Below, in pieces: positions 1-11,400 of a stretch of 43,826 nucleotides of DNA (positions are counted from its first letter, which is position 1; each line of letters opens with the position of its first letter). A model generated the notes under the pieces. That model was given only the letters and a program-made list of their open reading frames with translations, did no database searches and was not told where the DNA came from. The stretch comes from Priapulus caudatus. Lineage: Eukaryota > Priapulida > Priapulimorpha > Priapulimorphida > Priapulidae. The translations under genes were made by a program, and so were the position numbers. The DNA is taken from positions 402,374 to 446,199 of the forward strand of contig NW_014577190.1 in the NCBI RefSeq assembly GCF_000485595.1, given 5' to 3'.

Positions 1-444
1 TGCAAAATAAATTGGCAAATGCGCAACTTTTTCAGGGTGGCAGCACGGTCGCGGGTGTCATGCTAAAAAGGACGATTTCAAAATTCAATGTTGTTTTATG
101 ACAAACGTGAACGCGTAATTATAGAAATTTGTATTTACTATTGTTTATGAATCTACTATCATAATATACTCCGAAATTCTAGGAGAAAGTATCCCTTTAA
201 CCCCTCTTGCTGTCGAATTGTGTTTGCTCATTAAAGGTTGGAGTTTATTCATTTCTTGTAGCAATAGTGTGCCATTTACCCAAGAACCCACACCGCTGCA
301 TCATGGGGCCAGCTTAGAGAAACACGTATTGTTAGATGAAACATAATAGACCAATCTGTCTATTATTATATTTCTCCTGATATTAATAAAAGTGTATTCT
401 TATTCTACGTCTATTTCTCACGTCTACATAAGTGTAATTACTCA

Positions 445-705
445 GGTGGTGTGAGTAGCGAGGTCACCTGTTGTGACCAGTGAGGTCAGCTGCTGTGACC
501 AGTGAGGTCAGCTGTTGTGAATAGTGAGGTCACCTGTTGTGAATAGTGAGGTCACCTGTTGTGAGTAGTGAGGTCACCTGTTGTGACCGGTGAGGTCCGA
601 TGCCGTGAGTAGTGATGTCACCTGTTGTGACCGTTGAGGTCACCTGTTGTGAGTAGTGAGGTCACCTGTTGTGAGTAGCGATATAAGCTGCTGTGACCGG
701 TAAAT
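445..705 (+). repeat. 22-bp AGGTCA minisatellite, copy 1
   Basis: About a dozen units of GAGGTCACCTGTTGTGAGTAGT with variants (CAGCTG for CACCTG, GACCAGT for GAGTAGT). Each unit carries an AGGTCA hexamer overlapping an E-box-like CACCTG or CAGCTG. Confidence 0.92.
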
Positions 706-925
706 ATAGTGACCAAATAGTAAGTATGAAATGCGTTAGATTTAATTATATTCGGCATAGTTCGTATTCGGAAAGGCAATAGGGCACCATGGTATAGCTA
801 TAGCAGTTGTCCCAGTTATAATTATAGCCTCCACATTAATTACATTCCAGCTGTCGCCGCTATATGTTACTCGGGTGATACCTTTCAGTTTATTCTAGTT
901 TGGCAGTTAGAAAGAGAAAGAGAGA

Positions 926-1022
926 GTGTGTGTGTGTGTATGTGTGTATGTGTGTAAGTGTGTGCATGTGCATGTGCGTGTGCGTGCGCGTGTGTATGCG
1001 CGTGCGTTTGCATGTGCGTGGG
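926..1022. repeat. GT/GC microsatellite, copy 1
   Basis: Alternating purine-pyrimidine tract (GTGTGTATGTGTGT, then GTGCGTGCGCGTGTATGCGCGTG). Shorter than its partner in copy 2. Such tracts can adopt Z-DNA; no gene is supported. Confidence 0.9.
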
Positions 1023-1689
1023 CGCTTAATGTAGCATCGCACTCAGTAGCACGAGTACACATCGGATGCAACATATGTGACGTCTGACGTGTATAATTAG
1101 GGCAGTAAGTCTATTCTGGGTGTTGATTTTATTCTGATATTGAGCGTTAGGGTTATACACTGATGAGGTTGCCATATATTCATCATAACGTCATTAACGA
1201 ACCTACGTCGTTAAAATTCCGTGTGGTATAGGATCATGAGTGAAAAATACAACTTGTATTTAAACTACAAGCTGTAGGAATAGGAGTTTAACGTCGCGGG
1301 TGTCATGCCAAAAATGACTATTTCAAAATTCAATGTTGTTTTATGACAAACGTTAACGCGTAATTATAGAAATTTGTATTTACTATTGTTTATGAATATA
1401 CTATCATAATATACTCTCAAATTCTAGGAGAAAGTATCCCTTTAACCCCTCTTGCTGTCGAATTGTGTTTGCTCATTAAAGGTTGGAGTTTATTCATTTC
1501 TTGTAGCAAGAGTGTGCCATTTACCCAAGAACCCACACCGATGCATCATGGGGCCATCTTGGAGAAACACGTATTGTTAGATGAAGCATAATAGACCAAT
1601 CTGTCTAGTATTATATTTCTCCTGATATTAATAAAAGTTTATTCTTATTTTACGTCTATTTCTCACGTCTACATAAGTGTAATTACTCA

Positions 1690-2270
1690 GGTGGTGTGAG
1701 TAGCGAGGTCACCTGTTGTGACCAGTGAGGTCAGCTGCTGTGACCAGTGAGGTCAGCTGTTGTGAGTAGTGAGGTCACTTGTTGTGAGTAGTGAGATAAG
1801 CTGCTGTGACCAGTGAGGTCACCTGTTGTGAGTAGTGAGGTCATCTGTTGTGAGTAGTGAGGTCACTTGTTGTGAGTAGTGCATGAGGTCACCTGTTGTG
1901 AATAGTGAGGTCACCTGTTGTGAGTAGTGAGGTCATCTGTTGTGAGTAGTGAGGTCACTTGTTGTGAGTTACAGAGTAGTGCATGAGGTCACCTGCTGTG
2001 AATAGTGAGGTCACCTGTTGTGAGTAGTGAGGTCACCTGTTGTGACCAGTGAGGTCCGATGCCGTGAGTAGTGAGGTCACCTGTTGTGAGTAGTGAGGTC
2101 ACTTGTTGTGAGTAGTGAGGTCACCTGTTGTGACCGGTGAGGTCCGATGCCGTGAGTAGTGAGGTCACCTGTTGTGAGTAGTGAGGTCACCTGTTGTGAG
2201 TAGTGAAGTCACCTGTTGTGAGTAGTGAGGTCGCCTGTTGTGAGTAGTGGGATAAGCTGCTGTGACCGGT
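1690..2270 (+). repeat. 22-bp AGGTCA minisatellite, copy 2 (expanded)
   Basis: The same 22-bp unit as at 445-705 but roughly twice as many copies (about 26). Partial higher-order structure is visible: a block of three variants (CATCTG, CACTTG, then GCATGAGGTCACCTG) recurs around 1840-1910 and 1920-2000, the second time with a small TTACAGAG insertion. Confidence 0.92.
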
Positions 2271-2492
2271 AAATATAGTGACCAAATAGTAAGTATGAAA
2301 TGCGTTAGATTTAATTATATTCGGCATAGTTCGTATTCGGAAAGGCAATAGGGTACCATGGTATAGCTATAGCAGTTGTCCCAGTTATAATTATAGCCTC
2401 CACATTAATTACATTCCAGCTGTCGCTGCTATATGTTACTCGGGTGATACCTTTCAGTTTATCCTAGTTTGGCAGTTAGAAAGAGAAAGAGA

Positions 2493-2661
2493 GAGTGTGT
2501 GTGTATGTGTGTATGTGTGTAAGTGTGTGCGTGTGCATGTGCGTGCGCGTGTGTATGCGCGTGCGTGTGCATGTGCATGTGCGTGCGCGTGTGTATGCGC
2601 GTGCGTGTGCATGTGCGTGTGCGTGCGCGTGTGTATGCGCGTGCGTGTGCAAGTGCGTGGG
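2493..2661. repeat. GT/GC microsatellite, copy 2
   Basis: Expanded counterpart of 926-1022. It contains about three ~40-bp sub-repeats of GTGTGTATGCGCGTGCGTGTGC-type sequence. Open frames on both strands here give only Cys/Val/Arg or His/Thr runs and are not genes. Confidence 0.92.
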
Positions 2662-2942
2662 CGCTTAATGTAGCATCGCACTCAGTAGCGATATTAGCAC
2701 GAGCACACATCGGATGCAACATATGTGACGTCTGAGTGTATAATTAGGGCAGTAAGTCTATTCTGGGTGTTGATTTTATTCTGATATTGAGCGTTAGGGT
2801 TATACACTGATGAGGTTGCCATAAATTCATCATAACGTCATTAACGAACCTACGTCGTTAAAATAGTGTGTGGTATAGGATCGTGAGTGAAAAATACAAC
2901 TTGTATTTAAACTACAAGCTGTAGGAATAGGAGTTGAACGTC

Positions 2943-3204
2943 AGCAGTTATGTTGTACTAATTTCCTTATTTTCTATTGTTCACTGAAATTATATAATAT
3001 CAGGGGTTACTAATGACAAATATTTGTCAAAAATTGATAAAATTGAATATTGACAATTATTTTTCATTGCCTTCCCTCGAAACTTCAAGCGGCAAACATA
3101 GAATCAGGCAAAAATGGATTGCAAAAATATTTTAACATTGCACGTTTGTAATTGCCTATATGTTTGATGGGTAAAAAAAATGCCTGGGAATTGGGAAAAA
3201 GCTT
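2943..3204. other. AT-rich unique DNA, nothing recognised
   Basis: AT-rich stretch after the duplicated segment. It contains a short hairpin (ATTTGTCAAAAATTGATAAAATT region) but no gene, RNA or element I can support. Confidence 0.5.
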
Positions 3205-3370
3205 TTAGACTACAACGTGAAAGTGTCGGGTCGAATGTCGCTCTGCGGCGATGTTAATTGTGACGCGTCTCTTGTTGCCATGCGGTGTTGCCAAGCACTG
3301 AAGGTCATGAAGGGTGCATGTGCTCCCCGGGGGGGTCACTATATATGCCGGTATTACCCCATGTGCGTTC
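3205..3370. repeat. Partial copy of fold-back element end
   Basis: The segment ending CCGGTATTACCCCATGTGCGTTC is the reverse complement of the start of the element at 3741 (GAACGCACATGGGGTAATACCG). It therefore looks like a second, inverted copy of that family's terminus, with GC-rich flank. Confidence 0.6.
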
Positions 3371-3417
3371 TCACTAAAAATAATAGGCCCCCTAGTGCGA
3401 ACTGCACATTGGAAAAC

Positions 3418-3517
3418 CCTACCCCCTATTGCAGACACAATTGAAGAATACCACCCCCTATTGCATACACAATGAAAATATCCCACCCCCTATTGCATAC
3501 ACAATGGAAGAGTCCTA
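3418..3517 (+). repeat. ~32-bp tandem repeat, three copies
   Basis: Three direct units of ACCCCCTATTGCATACACAA followed by TGGAAGAGTCCT-type sequence, with a fourth truncated CCCTATTGCGAGG. Followed by GC-rich DNA to about 3720 with no recognisable gene. Confidence 0.85.
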
Positions 3518-3740
3518 CCCGGACCCCTACTCCCTATTGCGAGGTCTTGCAGACAAGTGGAGGGCAAAGAGTTGAGGGAATGGAGGGGGCCCGTGAGGGG
3601 GGCCTACTGCGGGCGCGGTGCTTGACCTGAACGATCCCGAGGGTTTATTGCGGGATTAGCTTTGTAAAGGGGGGCCTATTTGCTCCCGCGCGGGCCCGCT
3701 TTAGAAGTTGAAAAACACTCCCCCCTAACTCGAAAAATTT

Positions 3741-4209
3741 GGAACGCACATGGGGTAATACCGACATATATAGAGTACCGAAGTGTGACGTCACGTTGGC
3801 AAGACAACGTACGTGCTGGTTCTACACAAGCCACTGGCTCCATAACATTAACTGCGTAAAAATGTTGTGCGTACGTAAAACACGAGTGTGTGCGCTGCAG
3901 ACAGCGGTAAAGCATCGGTAGCAAGTCGATCTTACAATATTTAATTAATTTAAAAAAAATTGGAATTTTTTGTGTAAATTTTTTTTTTGTTCATTTTTTT
4001 TTTCCCGTTGCTTTTCACTTCCATCCCTTGGAAATCTATAAAAACTGCAATAATGACTCTCAGAATTATGGTTACAATCGGGTACAAAACACGACACGCA
4101 GTTAATGTTACCAGAGCATATGATTGTGTAGAACCAGTGGGCTCGTTGTCATGCCACCGTGACGTCATCACTTCGGTACTCTATAGTGACCACCCCGGGA
4201 TGTGCGCAT
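3741..4209. mobile_element. Fold-back (MITE-like) element, ~470 bp
   Basis: Long imperfect terminal inverted repeats of ~125 bp. The left arm (3741-3870) includes AGAGTACCGAAGTG, TGACGTCACG and TAACATTAACTGCG. The right arm (4080-4209) carries the reverse complements CACTTCGGTACTCT, CGTGACGTCA and CGCAGTTAATGTTA. The centre (3925-4080) is A/T-rich with poly-T. No transposase is seen, so it is non-autonomous. Confidence 0.82.
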
Positions 4210-4214
4210 AGATA

Positions 4215-4290
4215 TCATATAGATCAGAATTAGATAATAGGGATTACCTACCCTATAATTCCCTATTCTCTACTTCTGATATAGATATAT
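4215..4290. repeat. Palindromic repeat, TAGATAATAGGGA type
   Basis: The left arm ATATAGATCAGAATTAGATA pairs with the right arm TACTTCTGATATAGATATAT through a short loop containing ATAGGGATTACCTACCCTAT. Sequence relatives of its core recur at 11295-11335 and near 14446, so it appears to be a dispersed hairpin family. Confidence 0.7.
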
Positions 4291-5260
4291 GGCGCCGACT
4301 CTTGCCGCCATGATACAGAACTGCGGCGAAACGCGTTTTATGAGTTGTTTTTTCGTTGAGCGAATATAGGCTTGATACATATTTTTACAGTTTTATTTTC
4401 AAAGCTAACGTTCAGTTAAAGTGTAGTGAGCTATTTACTTACGTTTACAGTGGTTTGTCACAAAAATGTGAGTGGGTCAATATCATGCAGTTAGCAAATA
4501 ACTAGTAGGGTGATCACTAATCTTGTGAGCTGCGTAGTACTGATTAGCAGAACCATTGCCTGTAGCCATATTTCTAGTTCTTTGCTCTGTCACATTGAAC
4601 TTTCACTTGGCCGAGCAATATAGCTAGATATTTATTTAGGTGTTCTTTCAGTTCGGTGCTCCATCTTCCATACTACATTTATGTACTATTATACTACATA
4701 CTAACTTCTACTTGGGCCGGAAAAGTGACTAATGTAGTAATTTCATTTTGTAAATTCGTACATATATTGTAGCCGGTATCAGTGATAATTAACTGCTCAG
4801 TTAGCGAACAGCTTACACTGGTAAAGATACAGAGATGTTTGTTCTGGCAATTAGCTGCAGGGAAAACTCCGTACGTGGCACGTACAGGCGTATTTTCCTA
4901 TTTGTTTTTCTGCACTTTTTTCGTTGAACTGTTGAAGCTTTTCATGAGTTCCTGTTGGTTAATAACTTCGTAATGGGTTTTAGCAATTGGGTATTAATTG
5001 GGTATTAGCAATTGAGTATTAGCAACGTATTGGGTGTACGCGCATTCTGGAAGTTTTTTAAATATTGTAAAACGTTAACCATGTTACCTAAAAACCACAG
5101 AATTAATGCACAGTGCTCTTCTAGCAAAAACTAATTAACAGTGTGTTCATTAACAATTTTTCTCTCAGCTCTTTAGGCATCTATATGTGGTTGAACTGTG
5201 TAACATTGGGCTCGAATATCCCGTAGAAAAACCAATTGATTATGTTTGTCTTTGCTGCAG
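4291..5260. other. Presumed HIF-alpha intron or upstream DNA
   Basis: No exon, RNA gene or clear repeat recognised. I looked for coding sequence resembling the PAS-B end or N-terminal degradation domain of HIF-alpha, with a donor leaving one extra base as the exon at 5261 requires, and found none convincing. The end of this stretch is the polypyrimidine tract and acceptor TTTGCTGCAG of the first recognised HIF exon. Confidence 0.5.
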
Positions 5261-5439
5261 GCATGTTTGATGGCAAGATTAACCTTTATGATGACATCCT
5301 GTTCCCAAGCAAGGGCTTTGAACCCATGTTTCCGGAGATGGTCATGGACGATGATGGATGTCAACGTGGCAACAAGAAAAGTGCCAGCAGCGTCAGTCGG
5401 CCTGACAGCCCAAGTAGTGATTGCTCTGACTCACCCAAG
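5261..5439 (+). CDS. HIF1A: HIF-alpha exon a
   Basis: Acceptor TTTGCTGCAG, donor AAG|GTAAAA. The first two bases complete a codon begun in an upstream exon; it ends at a codon boundary. It encodes 59 residues starting MFDGKINLYDDILFPS, which aligns with the human segment before the C-terminal degradation domain. It then has a Met-rich acidic stretch and a Ser/Pro/Asp tail (SRPDSPSSDCSDSPK) resembling the Ser/Pro-rich linker of vertebrate HIFs. Confidence 0.88.
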
Positions 5440-8400
5440 GTAAAACATCCTAGATGCTACATTTTATCATTTGTTGTTCAGCCTTATGTGGAAGAGTAGC
5501 CATTGAGAACTCTTGAGAATTTTGGAGTCAGTCTAATTAAAAATACAACAACACGTATACCTCTTGCTGTGCTTATATATATATATATAATTATATATAT
5601 ATATATGTTATATATTATCAGTAATGACTAGCAATAAGTAGCTGTTATACCAGAATGAATTACAGACACCTAAGTTATAGCACTAAGATATAGCTAAGCA
5701 TCTATAGATCATGTTTCGGTAAATCGAAACATGGTCCCCTACTGAGATTTCTTCAATGACTTAATTAGTGCATAATATTACATAGTGCAAACGTGTTTAC
5801 AGTTATTATAATGTTTTTATTATTTATAATACTAAAGCAATGAATGCACTGAAGAACACTAATATAATTTCATAGGTGTCTTGTCAATCTTCGTCCTGGC
5901 TGCAATATAGCTGAACGTGAACTACATAGATATTTTAGCAGAGAAACATAATCGTGAACTAAAAGACTCCTAGCTAAATATTTTATGCAAATGGCTTTAG
6001 CATTACATGTTTTTTCCATAGTGTCTGCTTCCCATCATTGTTGCCCACGTTGTTTCCATGCTATATAAGCTGAATCAAAGTAATTATTTTTTGGTTAGCT
6101 TTTGAAAAACACAATTACCATGTGATGTAATTTATAGATGAGTAAGATCATCTTTTCATCTCCATTTTATGGCTTTCTTATTACCTCTATAATTGAGGCT
6201 ACCTCACTGAAGATTTTACAAATACAGACATATTTGCACCTAATGTAGTGGTGTCTTGTAGGTTAGTTGACAACACCAGAGTGTGCTATAAATTCGAAGA
6301 TAATTTCTCTATGGTAGGAGTGTATGACACAAGTAGTCTAGTCCTGGCCTTAACCCACGATGTAGCCTTAGTCTATATATATACCTATGATATATTGTGT
6401 AACTCTCTAAAGACGAAACCAGAATTTACCTTCAAAATTCAATCTGCCTTGTCCCTAAGTGTTTGTCCCATAGCCAGGTATTCACAATGCAGAGAAATAG
6501 ACTTCAGTTCTTTATTTATTAACAATTGGACAATGTACTTACTCTGTCGAGTGGCCTAAACTATTCACAGTGACTGTTGAAGGGCATTAATATTAGTGTT
6601 AGGGACTTGTGACAGCCATGTTTATTGTGTCTTTAGTTAGCATGTATATTTCGTCATTACGTTAAGATTTTGTTTATTAACTTACATTATTGTGATGATT
6701 AGGCAAGGAATTAATATCTCAGTACAGGTTCAGAGTGTTATTGATGTCATTCAGGGTGTTTACCATATTTATATTTCACTAGATCTGATACCCTGTCCTC
6801 ATCCACTGGTTCAAAACTGCTTTTTCTGTACGTCATGATGGCCATCGGTGGCAAAAATTTGTTTATTGTAGGTGGCAGCACTAATCAGCAAGCAACATTG
6901 ATTTTCAGCAGGCAGTATTGTTTTTTATTTCATGGCGTGGCACATGCTCTGCACTAACTACAATGGTGCATTTCTTATAGCCATATAAAAAAAAACATTA
7001 AACCTTATAGCCATATAAAAATATATATATATGCCTATTGAGTGCACGGTACCGGTACTGTTGATTGATTTTACCTTATAGCAGTACTTCATACGGAATG
7101 AAATTAAATCATCTCTCCTTTATTTCGTGGATTTTAGTAAGAAAATGTGTTACTTTAATAGCAGTAAGGTAGTACAACAGTAACAGCAATAAGTAAGCAG
7201 TATAGTAACAGCAGGTAAAGTCAAACTGATATCGTTCGAGTCTGTATAAGGATCCAAGAGTGTGTTGTTCGAGTTATAGTGCTGCTCATCACAATAGCTT
7301 GTGATCAAATTTCCATTTTGCTATTTTCATAAGCCCATGTCAAATATATTTTATGACATTGCACATCATGTTTTATTCATAATTATGTAGAAAACATGAA
7401 GTTTATATCATGCAAAATTATGCAAAAAGTGTCTGTGCTGCATAATCCATGATTAAAATCGTTATCACTTAATTTGAATAGACATCTAATGCTTCCTTTC
7501 AAGTTATTCCTATTTGTTAATGACTTTTTCAGTCAATGTCTGAGCCGGACCAGTCCAGCCCCTTTGATGTAGACATGATAGATAAATTATGTGCAACAGA
7601 AAATTGCTGGGAGACTGGGATCATGGCCGACAAAATTGCTGACAAGGTAATCAGCCTAGTAGTCATGCAATCCCATTCCCGATTAGTTGTAGTCCACTAT
7701 GTTCTACTCCTACTATCTGTACGTGGTACTAGATGTACTGGGGTTTGATTGACATCAGCATGCACCTGTTAGGTTAATTACCAACCTTATATTATATCAG
7801 TATAGCTGTGTGGTCATGTAAATCAAACTTTGTTTATTTAATAATTTATTTGGTGTAAATTTTATAGGAGGGAGAGTTGGAAGACATGGCGATGAGTGCA
7901 CCCCACATTCCCATGGGCGTAACTGATGATATGTTTCTCCATGGATATAGAAACCGCCACAACACGGACAAATTCTCAACCATTAGGCACTGGCCACAAA
8001 GGTAAGACACTTAAACACAGGACACACTGTAGCAATTTCCAGACTGGCAAGACGAAAGACATTTTAATCTACTACCACTGTCCGAACTGTTGTGATTTAT
8101 AACTATACAACTAATATTTACAGTGATTCTCTCATATTTAAATAAGAAATGTATTGAGGTAATACTTTAAATAAATATAAATATGCTAGAGTCACTATAA
8201 TGCACTAAATGAACGCATAGACTGTGCTTATTAGTTAAACTTTTACTATCTTCTCATGTGGTAAATGTGCTTATGCAGGTTTGGGTGAATAATTGAAGTG
8301 CATTTATGTAACAGGACGTTGTCATCATGCACTTCCTCAAAGTGTCGATCTGTGGGAAGCTCACCCACCAATGTTGGAGGCAGTTTATCGCCACGGCAAC

Positions 8401-11400
8401 CTGTTGTTCAGCTAAGCTCAAGTCTCACTAGGCTTCTACAAACAGGAAACTTAACACAGGTAATAAGCCGAAACCTACAATAACATTCTGCTGCCATTCC
8501 TATACTATCGTTTCATGGTGTTATGCTAGCTTGGTTATTGTCAACCTGTTTGATTGCATGTGAAAAAATGTCATGTAATATAATGATAAAAAGATATAGA
8601 ACGTCTGACTGAACAATTTGGTTATTGATGCAAGTAAAATCTGCCATTTTGATTTGTGATGTTGTATTAGCATATCAGAGTCGATTAAATTAGTATAAAG
8701 TAGGAAATTGTTGAAATATCGTTAAGTGGTGCGCTTAATATAACTACTGACCCCATCACAGTGGAGCGAATTTTTGCTCCTGTTTTCTTTATTTAAAATA
8801 CCCACGTGTTTCATTGTGTTTAAACGGCTCCGCGATGCATGTTGTGAATGGTTTCAGAACACTGCCAGGCGGATCACAGACCATCACTACGCAGGTATAA
8901 AGCGCCCAATAGCAAGTGAGCTAGGCCAATCAAAGAGAACACGAGGCAACTCTGACGTCCAGCAAATGATACATAAAGACCTAAAGTCTCTCATATGTAG
9001 CAAAGGTGAATGGGCAGTTTTATTCCCAGTCTTGTAATATTTAGTTGGTAGTGAATCGTACTCAGAGCATGAACATCCATAAAACCATTCAGTGCTAATG
9101 TTTCATATTTAATCTCTGCTGATCTTCTGAATTCCTGCTTTTAGTTAAATTTTTCTATCATTCATCCATATTGGTAACATATAGTGTGTGTACCTCTTCT
9201 GAGAGTATGGTTGTGGCTGTGGCCAGGCGCCCCGGTATATGACAAGTATAGCTGTCAGGAATGCAGTGTAACCAGAATTATAACTTGCACGTGAGAACAT
9301 AACATGCTGTAGGCATTGGAAAGATGAGGAATTTTGTACACAATGAAGCATGTATCTAGAAACATTAAACATTATTTACTAACAATTCACTAGGAAACAT
9401 TTTAAATTAAATTAATAGGGGACAGGATTTGTATATTGGCATAAGGCATTTGTCATTGTTATCGCTCATGATTGGTAACCATAATCAGAATTAATTGCTT
9501 TTACAATGTTTAAATATTAGCTCTGGATGTAGCCAATCAGGCCAATGCACACGTGATTTATTTACAATTTTAGCCCTGGAAATATTCACTTAACTGTAGT
9601 AAAATTATTAAACTTTGTGTGTAACGTGGCTCCTGATTTGCAAAAAAGTACTAATTTTATTGCACTTGGCTCAAAATGCGGTGAAATTTCTTTAACGTTG
9701 AATAGCAGTAATCGACGAAGAACAAGATTCCATAGGTTTCTATATAGCGACATTTAGTGGCGTAGTTTTTGCAAACCCCTATATATATATATAGTACTGT
9801 GAGACAGCCCTTGTAGAAGCAAATAGTTTCAGGAGCCGTGTAACACACACACAGTCGTATATAAATATTTACATATAGTACGAGCACTACTAGTGTGGAT
9901 TTCAAGGACACCTATAGAATACGAAGGCCAGCTATTTCTCTAACTCAGACAGTTATTTACTAGTACTGTGCAGCTGTAGATCTATTCATGTTCATCGGTC
10001 AGATCTATTGACTGATAACGACAAGCTTGATTTCCAAGATAGCTGTCATCGACTGAATTGATATTTCAGCTAACGTGACTTGGTCATATACAGCTAGTAT
10101 AGCGGCAAAGCGTCCATCCATTCTTCAGCAATAGCAGCACAAATCTAAACGACTTAATGTACAGTCTTCAATTTTTTCATGGAGTTATAGTAGGTAGTCA
10201 AGATAGGCAGAATTAGGTCAGAACTGTAGGTCAGAAGATCAGAATGCAAATATCTGCTGCCGCTCAATCGTATTGGGCTTGCAACGTGCACCTGCGTAAT
10301 TATGCCACAGTTCAAAACGGCTTCACTAGCTGTGCTCATCTCAATCATAATAATGAGTGACAGAAAGAAAAACCATATTTGATGCAAAAAATTAAGGCCG
10401 AGAAGGTCAGACGAAAGATTTCAAATATTTTTGAGCATGGGGCATGGTCCCAGTGAAAAACTGTTTCAACACACACGTGACTCGTTACGTTAGATTCCTA
10501 CTAACTTGGTGAAGAAAATTCTTACTTGTAAAGATTCAAATTCCTTTTGCACAGAGGTGAATGTCGGCAGCTCTGCTAGCGACCCACTTACATATCTGGG
10601 GCCCACTCACTCAGTTTTACACTTATTAACTCTTCACGCAATTCTTTGCTAAATCATGAACTACTCATGATCAGGCTAACGCTCCATTAGGAGTGTTCCC
10701 AACTTTGATTGATAATGTAACCCTAACCCTAACCCTAACCCTAACCCTAACCCTAACCCCAACCCTATCCCTAATTCTAAAATAAAACAAAATTAGCCAA
10801 AAATAATAAAAAATAAAATAAATATAAGACAAAATTAGCCAATCAGAGCCGTTCCTTTTCCTAGCATTTTTTTCCTAGGTTAATCAAGAACATAGGGCTC
10901 TAGTGAGCGCTGCTATTGGTTGAGCTTGTCTCGTCGCTCAAGGACGTCACAGTGTCATCAACCAATGGCAGCGCTCACTAGAGCCCTATGTTCTTGATTG
11001 ACCTAGGGGAAAAAATCACGCCAGCGGATCACTATCTCTCCCCTGTGCAAAATTCACTTACTATCGCTTTCAGCCACTAGAGGGCAGTAATTATTATAAT
11101 TTTAAATGTGACAGCTAACAACATACAATACCTTGTTAATTTGTTTACGAAGTGTTCATAATTACTTCATAATTTCTTTTTTCTATGCAATGCAAGCCAT
11201 GAGCAGTGCAATAGTGGTGTTATATCTGATTGTGTAATATTTTATGGCACTGCTATTATTTTTTACAAACTAAATCAGCATTCCAGTTGCATAATATCAG
11301 GAGTAGATAATAGGGAACTGATTCTACTCCTGATAATATCTGTTTTGACAAATAACCCCCTACTATACTCGCTGGTTATATCATTTTCGCACCTCATCGA

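Larger units (their letters stand above)
48..2942. repeat. Tandem segmental duplication (two copies)
   Basis: Copy 1 spans about 48-1292 and copy 2 about 1293-2942. Both begin with GTCGCGGGTGTCATGC and end with GGAATAGGAGTT(T/G)AACG, in direct orientation with a head-to-tail junction. Order is the same in each copy: unique AT-rich DNA, a 22-bp minisatellite, unique DNA, a GT/GC microsatellite, unique DNA. The unique parts differ by only scattered substitutions, so the duplication is fairly recent. The ~400-bp length difference comes from the minisatellite (longer in copy 2) and the GT/GC tract. No coding potential is seen; reading frames across the GT/GC tract are products of the simple repeat. 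Confidence 0.93.

Noticed and set aside
2454-2735. Open frames with His/Thr or Cys/Val/Arg runs
   Set aside because: They read through the GT/GC microsatellite on both strands; composition artefact with no homology or splice context.
4782-4973. Possible upstream HIF-alpha exon (63-codon frame)
   Set aside because: No resemblance to PAS-B or the N-terminal degradation domain, and no donor with the required one-base overhang.
10718-10766. Chromosome end or telomere
   Set aside because: Only ~50 bp and internal to a gene with unique DNA on both sides.
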